Positions 1-12,731 of a DNA stretch of 64,000 bases are shown in pieces; within the stretch, counting starts at the first letter, position 1, and every line of letters begins with the position of its first letter. The position numbers and the translations under genes were made by a program. Source of the DNA: Diphasiastrum complanatum (Eukaryota; Streptophyta; Lycopodiopsida; Lycopodiales; Lycopodiaceae); the NCBI GenBank assembly GCA_029204225.1, contig CM055100.1, positions 32,579,645 through 32,643,644 of the forward strand, in the 5' to 3' direction. Below the pieces are notes generated by a model. The model saw only the letters and a list, made by a program, of their open reading frames with translations, was not told the DNA's origin and made no database searches.

Positions 1-12
1 ATTTTGGTACAG

Positions 13-3000
13 GCTGCACAAGATGAGGCTATCGCTGCATCTGAGCAGGCAAGAGATGCAGAAGCAGAGGCAAAAGCCTTGCGCACTATGACCCACAGGA
101 TGATTTTGACTCAAGAAGAAATGGTATTCTGATAATTAGCATGCACGGTCTGAGATTAGTCAAAAGTTCCATTTGGTTTGGATTTTTCTTTCATAACAAA
201 TGTAAAAGGTTGGGGCACATCATTTGAGTGCATGATTAAACTTGGACTTGGAGAATTTTAATCCCTACACTTGATTGCGTTATCCAGAATTTCTTGTTCC
301 TCGTTCCTGTCAGTTTGGTACTTACCTCTGTTACCACAAGGATGAAAATTCAGTGATTTGATTTTTACAGGAGGAAGTAGTTCTGAAGCGCTGTTGGCTT
401 GCCCGTTACTGGGGCTTAGCAGTTCAACACGGTAAGCATTTTTCTGGGGTGGTAGAATAGCAGACTTCAAGTTCCAATGAATGGTATGCACAGTCCGAGA
501 TTAGGCAAAAAGTTCTTCTAGCAGTCCACTGTCAAAGTTATGCTCCTGTGGAAAAACAAATGACAATGCATCTTGAATGATGTGATACATGATTGATTGT
601 TTTTAAACTTAAGCTTGGTAACAAAATACTCCAAATACCAACCTATCAAAGCTATGCTTCATAGGGTTCCAAGGCAATATAGATTTTACATTATTCTTAT
701 TTTAAGCAATATATTGACATACCTATTTCGCAAATGGATTTGTTTTTCTCCTTTTAAGGGAGTTAAGAATGTAAGCATTAGAAACTATCCGAAATTGTTA
801 TATTCTGGTTATCCTGGTCGATGCTGTATATTTCAAGAAAGGACTTTGCACATAATGCAATGTTGCTCGCTGCAAAACTCACCTGAACATGCAAGCTCAG
901 AAGAACAGTAGCATGAAAGTTATAGTTGCCTAAAGAGTAGTAAGTTTGGACCTGGGAATCATTATTTAGGATAATTTTGGCCCTCTTTGGGCTAGGCGCT
1001 TGATCAGAGTATGGAAACAATTTTTGGTGCCAGGCATTCCATGAGATTTTTACATCCAAAATTGTTAGTTTCTATACTTTCTCCAGTATTTATATCTGAC
1101 TGGGGTTAGAATGGTCAATTGAAGTTGTCATGTGTAAGCTTTAGCGGGCTGATTTATGCTTCTTGATAAGAAAGTTTTGTCATATTCGGCATAGCTCCTT
1201 CCCACTGCCTCTGACCTTTCTATGTGATTTGCTACTTGCGAGATAATATGCACACACAGGCTTACGTGTTTGTGTTTGTGTGTGTGTGTGTGTGTGTTTC
1301 TTCTTTATGATAGTATGTGCTACCTATTTTGAGGTTGAAAATCAACAGTCTAGTTTGATGATGCTTTATCACTACTGCCACCATGATGTCCTCTTATGAA
1401 AATGGGGTGTTAACCTGGTGTTATTGAACTTACAGGAGTCCATGTGGAAATTGGTGCTGCAAAACATGAGCATTGGTCTTCACTTGCACCTCTTCCGCTT
1501 GAGGTGGTTCTTTCTGCAGGACAAAAGGCCAAAGATGGTCCTATCAATAAGCAAAGTGACCCTACTTCAAGTGGTATGTTACTTGCATTTCTTGCTTTAA
1601 TAGGATGTTCTTTCTATAGAAGGACAGAGACTCATAGCTGGGTGAAAGATAAATCAGGATAGAGCTTTTCCTTTCTAATCCTCACAACTTATACATTGAT
1701 CAAGGTGGGCATTTGATGACTATGGCTGACTGTACATCTGAAGGTTTTGAAGGAAATCACGAATCTAAAAAAAGATTGAGGTTTACACGGGATGTAAATG
1801 ACATTACTGGAGAGGGCAACATTGAAAACATGCTCTCTGTGGAAAAAGGTTTACGAGAGCTTACGTCATTGAAGGTAAAGGAGTGGACTTTTATTCAAAA
1901 TGAAATGTTTATGCTTCAATGGTTTGGTGTTTCTCCCTCATTCGAAATGTGAGAGACATTCATATGATTAATCAGAAGAATAGGCAAATGACTCTATATT
2001 ATAAAGGTGATCATCCTTATAGTTTTCTATATGATATCATTTTTTCAGGGTTTGATTAGACGAGTACGATAAGGATTTTTTCTATGATCATAAAGCTTTT
2101 GTTTGTGTCATTTGGCACATGGCCCTTTACGGGTGATGGTTTAGCTACATATTAGTTATTGCCATAACCATGCCCAACATGTGTTGTGGAACAATATGTG
2201 GCAAGTGTCTGTAAGCACGATAGCTATTAAAAGTGATTTTTATGAAGTTTTTTATAACTTGTCATAGGACGTGATCCAATTAGGATATCGAAAAATTACA
2301 ATTTGTAGGGTAAGGGACACGTTTATTGTATTTTTGCCTTGCCAATGACAATAGCCATCTGTAGAGGAATGAAATTCTAGAGGCCTTGAAGGAGGACATG
2401 TGGACAAATGCCAATAAAGAACATATGAATAGGACTTTAACCAACAATATTGATAGTTTTGGGGCTATCATTGAAAGCAAGTGCATTTCCAATCAATCAC
2501 ATGTGAAACACATTCTCAAACACTCACATTTGAAACACATTCTAAATTTGCATATTTTCAAACTTCTTTTTTTGTAAAGTAGACCTTTGATAACTTAATA
2601 AAAAAAGGCTCTCGGGCGATCTTTTAGTCCCCATATGGATCAAGGACCTTGATGGCCTATTATTAGGCCATTGAGGCAAAATGCAACAGAAAGAATTTAT
2701 ATCTATACATCTATCTATTTTTGAATTAGAATAAATCCAATGTGCTAGAGGTTGTATGTGCTCCTTAGAAGCCCGTTCCAACCAAAATGGGTCGGAACGT
2801 TCCGTACGTTCCGGAACGTTCCTGGTCGGAACGATATTGATATACATTCAATAATTTTAATTATTTATCTTAATTAAATCCTTTGTTAAAAAAACGTATT
2901 TTTTTTCTTGGGCATCGTTCCGGGACGGAACGCGTTCCGTTCTGGAACGGGCAACTAAGATGTGCTCACACCTCTTCCTCCATGCCTGAATCTTCCTCAA

Positions 3001-6000
3001 TTGTTGCACCAACCACCAAAACGTCTTGCATTTGACAATTTTCCACTGTTTTTAAAAAGATGGAGGCATTAAGAGCAAATAATCGTTGTTTGCAAGAACT
3101 TGCAAAAATCAGGAACTATTTGTCCACTAATCTCCTAGCCATTGAACTTTATCTTGTATCTTGATAACACAAGGTCTACATTGTTGTATTATGTGCTTTA
3201 GGAAGGAACAATGATGCAAATTTACTAAATAGAAACAATAAAAAGAAAAATTCAAGTTGTTGTTGGGCTGGGTTGAGAAAGGTAGCATAAGGCATTCCTT
3301 TTGGTTGTAGGGATTTTGCATTACTAGCCTTTGGCTTGACTTTGCAACAGAAGTTTACTGAATATTAAGATCATCTTCTTCATCAGCTAGGAATCCTATT
3401 CAAACATGTGCCTACATTCTTTTGATGATATGGCTTGGATCAGACGGCTAGATCCTCCAAAAGAACCATTGTTGAAGTGCAAAAGCTCTAACCATAAGGC
3501 GAGGGAGTGCATATAGCCACCTAGTGCTAAGACTGCTACACATTTACATGAGGCTTATGATTTCAAGCTTTTTGTCCACATTATTGAGGATGCTACAATT
3601 GAATCCCTTAACGAGCGCACTGAATGTCATGGAGAGTGACATGATCATGTTCATGCCTTCATTTGGTGTTCTTAGTCCTTATAAGGCTTGCATGGTACAT
3701 GGTTATTTTGAGCAGCATTATTATCATACTCTTCACCTATGGTAGATTATAAGGACTCACAATTGGGATTTTTGTTCCACAACTTACTCAGTTTATGATT
3801 CTAATCACTCTTGAATTCCTTACAAGTTACAAGTAGAAGAATTAAGGTCTCGTCCTTGCTAGCATAGGTTCTTACCCAATAAAAAGGACTAGTCTACTTA
3901 CAGTAGGGAATAAATAGTGACAAAATGGATGGGTAGATTCTCAAAAGTGGAATGACAATGGTTGCATGACAAGGTTAATTAAGCATGACATGTGGTCAGA
4001 TTGCTATTCTAAGCAAGAAACTTTTAGGAAGCTTTGAAGAGTTTCACAAGAAGTTAGAGGTTTCAAAAGAGTTCCCAAAAAGTCTCATTAAGAATTCTTG
4101 AATTGAACTCTCTTACACTTATGATTCCTTGCAATCCCTGTACAATTTTTGTAGGCAACCTTGAATAGTTTGTGGAAGAACCCTAGAAAATGTCTTTTCT
4201 TGGCAAATGCAAGTAATTTGGTGTATAATGTCTTTTCTTATTAAGTTGAAGAGTTTTCAGTGGAGATGTCTTGCATTCTTTATGCCAAGTAACGAGTAAG
4301 AACTCACTTATATTGAAGGAACAAATTTTTTGGTCTTTGAAATTTGCTGTGATCAACTCTTTTTTTTTAACTTAACGTGCTTTTTGGCTCTTTTGTAATC
4401 TTGTGCGTTTTAAAGGTGGAAGATGCAGTTTTGCTTGCAATGGCTGAACATCGACGTCCAAGCTTGCTACCAGTTAATCAAGCTATTTCAGGTGTGCTCT
4501 ATGTTTGTGAAGCATTTGCCACTAAATCCTTCAATTTTGTTTCACTTGACGAGTACATCGGTTTTTAAATCATTCATCGACTAAGCATTGCGTCTATCTT
4601 TCTTTTTGCATGTTTGTTTTTCTCTCTCACATGATTTTTTTCAATATATTGTACCTTATTTTGTGCTTCTGCTTTTCAATTAAATAGACAATGATACGAG
4701 TGTTTGTTTGATGCAAATGAAATTTAGAATGATCTCTTGTTTCATGTTCTGAAAAGAAAGATAGGTAAGTACAGGTAAAGTGTTGCAATCTACATCAAAT
4801 AAGTTAGATAGGCAAAAGCATGTTTCTGCATTGCAATCTTCAGAGGTAGCATCTGCATTTGCATTACATCGTAGTGGGCTTTGAGCTCTAGAAGAGTCTA
4901 TTGGATAGGAGTTTAGGTTGGATCTCCTTTAGGACAACCTAGCCAGGTTACCTTCTAGTAGAAATGTGGAACGTAGGATTGAGTTGGTTCTAGGGTAGGA
5001 CTTGTCTGTTGACCTCCTTATAAGATTAGGCTTAAGGAAGAAGAGCTGAGAAGGATATTCGATGAGTATCTTAGATTAGGATACATTAAGCCTAGCTAAT
5101 CACCATTCGCTTTGCCAATTTTGTCGTTGAAGAAGAAAGATGGATCTATCAGGATGTGTGTAGATTATCCTGGCTTGAGTACTCAGTAAGATCACGATAA
5201 AGCACACATATTCTATGCCACGAATAAATGATTTGTTGGAAGTATTCAATGGAGCAAAGTTCTTCAACAAGATAGATCCTAAGAGTGGCTATCATTAGAT
5301 CCGTATTAGGGACCCTGATGTGTGAAAGATGATGTTTCGTACACACTTTGGGCTTTATGAGTTCTTAATCATGTCCTTTGGATTGACTATCACTCCAACA
5401 TTTGTCATGCCGCTGATGAATGATTTACTCAGGGACCGTTATGGGCAAGTTCATCGTTGATTTTATTGATGACATCCTAGTCCACAATAAGTCAATTCCT
5501 AACCATAGAGGCCATATATTCAAGGCATTGAGCTTTTTATCAAAAGCATGATTTTGAACCACACATAAAACCTCCCTTAATTTTGCCATTGCATTTCACG
5601 AAAATACATTTCATAGATGTCACATCATCCTTAGATGAAGCTTCTAGTGAATCGTGTACAAGACAATTTCTAGCAAGCTTTCTCAAAAAACCAACAGTTA
5701 GTTTTCTTCCAAACAATGAAACATGTGATCGATTGCCTCACTTGACAACCTATTCACAAACAAATTAGCACCACCAACCTCACCAACATTGTAAACACAA
5801 AACTTTTCTTACATTTTCTCTCATCTATCCCTTCTAGAAGTATCGGAATCTTTGAGATTGAAAATTGGTTCCCCTATGTGCTATATATGTTGAGAAACTT
5901 GTTGTAAACTTGATCCCCACCTTTGTTGGAGTTTTGACCCTTGATGCTTTTTCTTTCCAAAATCTTCTTGATAAAGATTTTCACTTCATAACAACATACC

Positions 6001-9000
6001 AAAGATGTATAATGACATAATGAGGAAACTAGCATAGATCCTCAATTTCAGTCTTAGATCTACCTTGGCCGCCTACCAAAGTATCTCCATCTTCAAGCAC
6101 ACCAAATGCATGATCTTGTACATTAGTGTTGACATTCCTCTAGCTTGGAATCCGACTTAACTCCTCTTGAAAGCAATTCAAATGCCTTCAAAATGGCATG
6201 TATGAATGCTTGATGAAGCCTTAAGAAAGCTCTAATACCATGATAAAATGAGTCAGCAAGGTATATAAGCACCAAGCTTATTACTACTTAAAGACAACAA
6301 AATGTGTTGATCACAATATCACACTAGAACTTTACTACATCACCAACATCCTTATGGTTCTAGTCAAGCATGTCACAAGAGCTTTAGATCTGATCAGCAA
6401 TATACCATTAACATGTGCCTATATAGATTACATAAGAAAAATCACAATACTAGCTCAAAATGGAAGAGCCTCCTCTTCTCCCAGTGCCCAACATCCTCCT
6501 CAATACAACATATGAAAAGAACAATGAAAGGAAAACTCTATATTTTTAATGGTGGAAATGAATGGTTTGAGCCCTATTTACATGAAGTGTTGTTGGCGGA
6601 TTTCTCTCTAAAACCTAACCTAATGTGAGAGTGTAATCTCTAATCCTAGTACGTTGCTACCAAAGGTCAAGATGAGACATTGGTAAATGTAGCCAATGGA
6701 ATGAAATAACTTGAGAACAACGTTAAGAGATAAGTTACTCTAGGTGGATTTCACACGTGTGAGGTTCGAAATTAAGTAATATCTTTCTAAGTTGGCCTCC
6801 AATGTTGGCCAGAGTTGGCATTTGCATATTTTTGACACAATAATTAGGAAATACTTGTGGAGTTGTAATGAGGATGACATTCGCTAATAATAGCTAATCC
6901 ATAGAAATCCCATTTAGGTGAGGTATTATCACCTATTCTTCACCTAGATCCTTTTAGTTTGTTTTCACAATAACAAACCAGAGTGTTCTTCTGAATCTCT
7001 TTTGGAAGATCATCATACCTTGTCTTGTAATGCATATCAATAACGTCTACTCTAATAAGAGCATTCTAATGATGTTCTCTGGTAAGCATATCGGAAGATA
7101 TGACCATTACCAATTTCTGTGATGATTTTGGTACTAAGAGTCTTCTTGAAGATTCAATCAAAAAGTGGAACATCTAGAGAGCGGATAAGCTCTTTAGAAA
7201 ACCAAACAAAACTATTACAGATCTATACTCATAAAATGTCTTCAGCATATAGCCTTTACTAGTGCCAACACCAGATGCATGCATATGCTTATATAGAGAA
7301 CCTTCTAGTCTTTTCTAAAAGTTGAAGTGGCTGATAAAACAGCTTAAGTACCTATAGTGGCCATGTCATAAAACTTTAAGTACATAGCACTTTTTCTTCT
7401 AGCGGGTTATGGATCCACTGACGCTTCCAGCTACTTATGCATCACATCTTCCCCTTCATCCACGTACCAATGCTCAGTGTCATCGTACTCGTCTCCTTTC
7501 ATCTCTCTGACATCAAGAATAATCTCTCGGCTCACCTCCTGCCAGGATGACAGAGGTTGTGCCAGTCAGCAACGATTTTGACAACTTGTTCCCATGTGTT
7601 CAGCTGTAGTGTCATGAGATCCTTTTGATAGCGTAAGTCAGATCCCCTCCTTCTGGCCTATTGTGGATAATCCACATCTTTTCATATTTCTGTACGATGA
7701 TGGACTGGTCCTTTGACTGTGCAAAGAAGAACTCCCAACAGAGGTAGATATCTATAAGTGGAGGACCATATTTTTCCGAGAAATCTTCAAAAGGACTTCA
7801 TTCTAATACTTTTCAAATTTCAGTGGTAGATAAAAAACTCAACAATGATCCTTCTGCCAAAATAAGCTACTACCTGATTACACCATGAAACAATTTTACG
7901 AAATATGTTAAAAGAATGCACCAGAATGTGTCCTTTGGTAATAAAGGCCAAACGAAACAAATCCCATTGTGGTAATGGAATTTTTCATCTTCTTGTTGTT
8001 TTTCTGTAACTTGTTTGCACCGTAATGAGTTAAGACTTGTCTCTGCAAGTCTTGTGGAAGATCCACGAACTTTGTATGGTGATAAGTAGTAACCATGTTA
8101 ACTTGTAAAGCTGGAAAATGCTGGTGATATTCTCTCGTTAACATGGCAAGTAAACAATTTTTAATACCCTGAAAATACTCAACATTGGAATGGAAGTTAT
8201 CAAACCATAATGACCATCGTAGTATACAACCATTACCAATTGCAGTGATCATTTTTGTATTAAAAGTTTTCTGTAAGTCTTTATAGTCGTCCTCAGGATG
8301 AATCTGTAGTTGATAAGACAAAATTTGAACTCGGAAATTCCCTTCTTGGCTGCAAGCCAAAGGTCTTCTCCTCTAAGTTTGTTTAAACCCCAAATCCTTT
8401 TAAGCTTTGTTGCCAGAATTTTTCTTGAATTACCAGGGGAAGCGTCTTCACGTTTGTTTTGAACCTTTGCATTGCTGTAGTCAACTCTGATGTCCAGAGA
8501 GTACTGTCTTTTTCTCAACCTTTTGTTGAGGAGCACTCGGTCTGCTGCTACGTGTGAATAGAATGTAATCATGTACTTCAGTCTACCAAGAAATCTTTGG
8601 AGCTGTCTTGTACATAGTTATCTTTCAAAACTTCTTTAATTTTTAAAGAACCACTTCTTAACGCAGCTTGTAAAACATTCTGCTGCATCTAACGTGTCTC
8701 CAAGGCTATAGACAAGGCATAATCCCTCGCCTTTAACATTTTTCATCCAGCCAATTACAAGCTTCACAGTACATTTCTTTCAAGTGATTATGGACTTTGG
8801 CCCTTAGCTGTAGATTGTATGTCTACTTTTGGAAGGGGATACAAAATTTAATGCAGTTTTCCTGTTCAGAAATTGATTTTAAATTTAAGTACTTGCTGTG
8901 GTAAGTCTAAATTTACTAGTGTGTTTTTAGGGCCTGGTGCGCTAATGTGTCTTGAGGTCTGGATTTTGATTCCATCCAGCTTCGATGGACATACCAGATT

Positions 9001-10844
9001 AGAGAAATAGTTATTGCAGGCTAGGTGTTTGTGAGTTGTCTTATTGACTGATGTTTTGGAGCAGAGCTGAGCAGCGAAGAGATTGAAGATGTACACTTTA
9101 AGCAGGTATACTTATTTAAGCCATTCAAAGTTTTTCATTTCTTTGAAGGTTTGACCTGAAAGATTGGGAGAAAAAGGAACGAATTTGTAGTTTTGAATGA
9201 GAATTTAACCAGCTTCATAGAAGTTCAGAAACAACAAAAAAAGAGATGCATAATAATGCAATCTGAAAGCAATGGGGTAGCATCATAATGGCTATTTCAA
9301 ATAGGAAGTGAGACAAAGATGGAACTACTTTTTCTATACCTTTCAGGAATACTTGCTATTCAATTGGCTGCAAATTGAAGTTCAATACCTTCTCACGTCT
9401 TTTACATGATTTGAAAGCATAGGCATGGCTCATGTATTATTGGCGCCGAGCAAAAAACAATGGAATTGAAGATGATGTATCTCATGAGCGACTGCAGTAT
9501 TGGAGTAGTCAGAGTGTTCAAACACCAACTTTCCAAGATGCAGTTGATGGTAAAATTGTTTCTTCCAAAGGTTTTTTCCTGAGTTGATAGATAAATTGGC
9601 CAATTGGCAAGCTTGTACCCCATAAGAAGATTGCACTATAAAGGAACATTCGTCCAGTAAATTAGGGCTGCAGCTTCAGTAAGCTTAATTCATGCATCTT
9701 AGACCAGAGTTTGTACGACCATGGAACAAAAGCATGCAACTATTCTGATGAACTTCTCTTTCCACTGAAGTTCCACATTCTGGTGAGCTCCAATCTTATT
9801 TAGCAGTTTTTTGAGAGCAGCATGGATCACACTCTTAATTCACTTAGGTGATCAAGTGAACATATACTTTTACTGGAGAATGCTTCTGCTGCAAGCATGT
9901 AAACCTTGAAACATGTTTCGAAATTTTTTGAAACGTGTGTTTCAAACAACCATTTGAATTTATGTCCTTAGAAAATTCATGTTTTTCATATATTGGAATG
10001 GATGATATTTCTCTGGGTATAATGATGTCAGCCTGATACTTGATATTCCTCTACTTTGTGGGATTGAATTGACCTATGATATTGTTCCGCCAAATACTGC
10101 ATATTATTGTCACAATTTTAGCTTATTCTTAGGTACTCCATCTATTATGATCTTGTGGAACATTTTTCTTGTGAGCTTATTTTGCATCTTGGTTTGCAAT
10201 CAGGCACCCGCACCCAAGTTGCATACTAGATTATACCTGTCATTGAGCGATCTAATAGACTGGAAACTTATACATTCATGAGCTAGTTCCAAGTCTGGTT
10301 TTTGGCATTAGGATTGCTACCAACTGAACACCGGCTAGTCAGGAAAGTATAAATTTGATGTGTGCAAAGGTGCATTTCTGGAATGTGTAGTACAAGGTCA
10401 CTCTAATACCGTGCACCTAGCTTGCATGCTAACATGTAGTTGGTGTTTGTTTCTCACAAATTGATGTGAACTATAATAGTTATCCTTTATGTCTTGTGGA
10501 TGATAAGTCACTCTATGGTTACAGTTCAACAAGCAATAATTTCAAGCTCTGGTACGAGTTTTCTATCTAAAATTGCAGTATATATATGATGGCAGAAATT
10601 CTTTGTTGGAGGGGTTTTTTCTAGAGAGGAGATCTGTTTGTTCTCAAGTTACCCATTTGAAAAAGTTGATGAATCTTCTGCTGAGATCTTTACTTTGGTG
10701 CTGTGATCAGTTGAACGAGGAATGATGGAGATTCGTAAGTTGGGGCTTGAAGATCAACTATGGGAAGCTTCTCGAAAGGAAACTTTACAAGAAGCGACCA
10801 ATCAGAACACCACTTCAATTACTGATATGAATGGTGCTTCTTAA
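13..10844 (+). CDS. SCD2: SCD2-like coiled-coil protein, 5'-truncated by window edge
   Basis: Spliced gene whose 5' part lies outside the window. Exons inferred from reading frame and GT-AG sites: 13-123, 371-431, 1436-1573, 1705-1874, 4416-4491, 9065-9105, 9423-9549 and 10711-10844, stop TAA at 10842-10844; phases match at every junction. Translated exons read like Arabidopsis STOMATAL CYTOKINESIS DEFECTIVE 2: an Ala/Glu-rich coiled-coil end, then [103 protein letters not shown] and [17 protein letters not shown]. In Arabidopsis SCD2 acts with the DENN protein SCD1 in clathrin-linked membrane traffic during cytokinesis and cell expansion. Large introns of 2.5 and 4.6 kb are filled with transposon and viral debris. 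The acceptor at 9064 competes with one at 9061 (NAGNAG-like), and a short extra exon between 4491 and 9065 cannot be excluded. No disabling mutation is seen, so the gene is probably functional. Confidence 0.85.
1277..1297. repeat. (TG)n microsatellite
   Basis: About 10 TG units inside the SCD2-like intron between exons 371-431 and 1436-1573. No function is inferred. Confidence 0.9.
2764..2959. mobile_element. hAT-type MITE with 8-bp target-site duplication
   Basis: A 196-bp element in an SCD2-like intron. Its ends are imperfect 16-bp terminal inverted repeats: left CTTAGAAGCCCGTTCC and right, reverse-complemented, CTTAGTTGCCCGTTCC (14 of 16 match). It is flanked on both sides by the identical 8-mer ATGTGCTC (2756-2763 and 2960-2967). 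Eight-bp duplications are the hallmark of hAT transposons. The subterminal regions are packed with GGAACG/CGTTCC motifs in both orientations, typical of transposase binding sites. There is no coding capacity, so it is non-autonomous. A related GGAACG block lies at 12,110-12,165. Confidence 0.8.
2968..4415. other. SCD2-like intron sequence without recognised features
   Basis: Remainder of the 2.5-kb intron between exons 1705-1874 and 4416-4491. I found no coding similarity. The T-rich stretch just before 4415 serves as the acceptor tract. Confidence 0.6.
4955..5500 (+). pseudogene. Ty3/Gypsy reverse transcriptase relic
   Basis: Broken RT core with stops and frameshifts. Pieces in order: [38 protein letters not shown] followed by VDYPGLS, then after a frame change [50 protein letters not shown] and finally [11 protein letters not shown] around 5460-5493. 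The last matches the catalytic YxDD box of Gypsy RT (YIDDILVYSKS in many plant elements). The relic is in the same orientation as the host gene, inside its 4.6-kb intron. No LTRs could be paired with it. Confidence 0.85.
6229..6931 (-). mobile_element. LTR plus primer-binding site of a minus-strand retrotransposon
   Basis: Positions 6229-6240 read GCTCTAATACCA, the reverse complement of TGGTATTAGAGC. This matches, with one change, the usual primer-binding site for initiator tRNA-Met (TGGTATCAGAGC). The sequence directly next to it begins TGATAA (6241) and an inverted TTATCA ends at 6931, giving a 691-bp candidate LTR with TG...CA ends and 6-bp inverted tips. The internal region should lie at lower coordinates (5500-6228), where I see only scrambled frames. 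The far boundary rests on the short inverted tip alone. It lies in an SCD2-like intron. Confidence 0.5.
6965..8635 (-). pseudogene. Endogenous caulimovirid relic: RT end, RNase H, promoter-like region
   Basis: Reading the minus strand from 8618: [11 protein letters not shown], then [18 protein letters not shown] (end of RT/connection), then RNase H-like text with [47 protein letters not shown]. This layout and wording match the RT-RNase H of plant pararetroviruses (Caulimoviridae), not Gypsy or Copia. Frameshifts separate the blocks. Below 7900 follow about 60 open codons (7640-7800), then a viral-style TATA (CTCTATATAAG on the minus strand, near 7288-7299). At 7180-6965 lies a second, shorter copy of the RNase H end ([29 protein letters not shown]) with an internal deletion. 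Heavily decayed, non-functional, intronic. Confidence 0.75.
9550..10710. other. Last SCD2-like intron, no recognised feature
   Basis: A 1,161-bp intron between exons 9423-9549 and 10711-10844. It contains a small cluster of GAAAC/GTTTC inverted motifs at about 9908-9950. No coding similarity seen. Confidence 0.6.
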
Positions 10845-12104
10845 TCATTATCGCTAAGTAGGAGATTTCATGTCTTACATCAGCTACCTTGGAGTCGAGA
10901 AATTCTTGGTGGGTTCTTTTCTGTAAGTCTTGTGCCATCATGGACATGCTCTTGATAATTTTCATGTGACTCCTAGTCGCAAAAACTTCAAATCTACCCT
11001 AAGGCTACCAAAGATGAATAATATATATGAGAAACCTGATTTGCTGTGATCTGTCTGGAGTGAACTGCGCGATGTTCCTTATTCATAAAAAGTTGTCACA
11101 GGCTTATCATTGTAACGTAGTATGGCTCAAAACTCTGATGATAAATTACCATGTGGGCTTTAGTGAGGATTAGGAAAATGGCTGGCTCTTTGTTACCTCT
11201 AAGAGGCAGCTACTACATTGGCTCATTGTAACCTGTCATTTCATCAATCACATAATCAGTGCATAATGTGGTGTAATCAAAGGAAGCTGCGTTCCTTCAC
11301 AAGTATTCCAGTACTGAACTTATGCTAATTTTTTCTGGATAAAGTTTGCACTCTCAACAAAATGTGCACATAAATTTGAAGTCAAGGATCAAGGTGACAC
11401 TCTGTAGGTGCCCAGGCAGGGGCGGGATTTCTTATGTGGAGCTCAATTATGACTGTCAACTTTGTTTGGAAGGGCCTTATGCACCAAACTTTGGAGTTCA
11501 AGTGTGCTCCAACAAAATTTCCATACCTGGAATTATTTTTTTTAAGAATACTGTATTCTTTGCAGAATACACTCTGCTGAAATAAAAGAGAACATTATTT
11601 GTTTTGGTTCATCTTCCAAGCTTATAATTTGAAAAATTTCGCTAAAAAGTAATCATTTAGTAAATGTATTATGAGAATGATGGTGCTTGCATTGATGTTC
11701 TATGCAGAAGGATATCGAGATTTACTTTCAACATCTAGTTACTCATTTGTGATAATTGCCGAATCCTGACATCAATCTGAGGAAACTGTCTACAACTATT
11801 AACATGTTAAGTTGTACTTACGTTCAGAAATCAGATAAACATATCAATCTTTAAAATGGTGATCTATTTATAAGGCCTTTTATATTTCTACATGCATTTT
11901 GCAACTTTGATGTCTAAGGATTATCCAAGATCAATCAAGAAATCAATATAACTGTTTTATCCGGTATTAGATAGAACGAATGTGTAAAGCCAAGGAGAGA
12001 TTTCACTAGCATGCAAAGCAAGCTAGACTTTCAGTGTTGTCTTTTTCTGTTATAATATGTCATGGATTGGAGTGTTAGGAATGAGAATTGGAGGACCAAT
12101 TTAG
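10845..12104. other. 3' flank of SCD2-like gene
   Basis: AT-rich sequence after the stop codon. It presumably starts with the 3' UTR, but no polyadenylation site can be fixed by eye. Short open frames here show no similarity that I recognise. Confidence 0.5.
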
Positions 12105-12107
12105 GAT

Positions 12108-12165
12108 AAAAGGGTCGGAACGTACAGTACATTCCGAAACATACTGGGTCGGACCGTTTTCTTAA
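12108..12165. repeat. Partial copy of the GGAACG-rich hAT MITE terminus
   Basis: The block GGGTCGGAACGTACAGTACA and the following TTCCGAAACATACTGGGTCG closely resemble 2788-2835, which begins GGGTCGGAACGTTCCGTACG. Only one half of the element is recognisable, with no partner terminus nearby. Probably a truncated relative of the 2764-2959 MITE. Confidence 0.5.
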
Positions 12166-12284
12166 AAATAAAAAAACAGGTGTTAAACTGGCCGAGATCT
12201 TCCTTCTTCTTTGTAATATGATTCAAGCAGAAACAAAATTGAAGAAGTTACTAGCTATTTGACAACAATTAATTGCAATCATAA

Positions 12285-12490
12285 GATGAGCGACCTCCAC
12301 GGGCACTGGGGCGATCATAAGGACCAGCCAGCTCGATCTCTATAGTTTCCCTTGGACCACAAATGGAACACCACCACCATATCGGTTACTGTCACGTCTT
12401 CCATCTCTGTCATACTCATTTGCGTATATTTTTTCTATGGCTTTTTGTTGCTGCTGTCCTAGTTTGTCACTGCGCTGTGCACATGGTCAG
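12285..12490 (-). pseudogene. Possible 3' fragment of an Arg/Gly-rich protein gene
   Basis: On the minus strand two neighbouring frames give natural-looking low-complexity text. The first is QRSDKLGQQQQKAIEKIYA, NEYDRDGRRDSNRYGGG. After a frameshift comes GPYDRPSARGGRSSYDCN and a stop near 12,283. Arg/Asp/Gly-rich tails of this kind are common in plant RNA-binding and splicing proteins. The family cannot be named. It may be a retrocopy tail or an exon remnant. Confidence 0.3.
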
Positions 12491-12665
12491 ATGACTGGCC
12501 TTTTTTTTCTGCATTGCATTCCATATCTCGGTTATGTACGAAATTTAATGCTATATTTGAAAACTCACCCTCTATCTCGATGTCCATGTCTTGTATGACG
12601 CTAGATAATGCATATCTTGTCTGACTGCTGACGAAAAATCTGGCAAAAACGAATGAAATTCTTGC

Positions 12666-12731
12666 AGCTCACGTTGATCCTAGAATCGCATGTTCTTAAG
12701 CTCACCTTGATCCTAGAATTGCGCTGTTGTT
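12666..12731. repeat. 33-bp tandem duplication
   Basis: Two adjacent copies starting AGCTCAC(G/C)TTGATCCTAG at 12,666 and 12,699, differing at a few bases. Non-coding. Confidence 0.8.

Noticed and set aside
3524-3745. 73-codon plus frame in an SCD2-like intron
   Set aside because: No similarity; flanked by no splice sites consistent with the gene.
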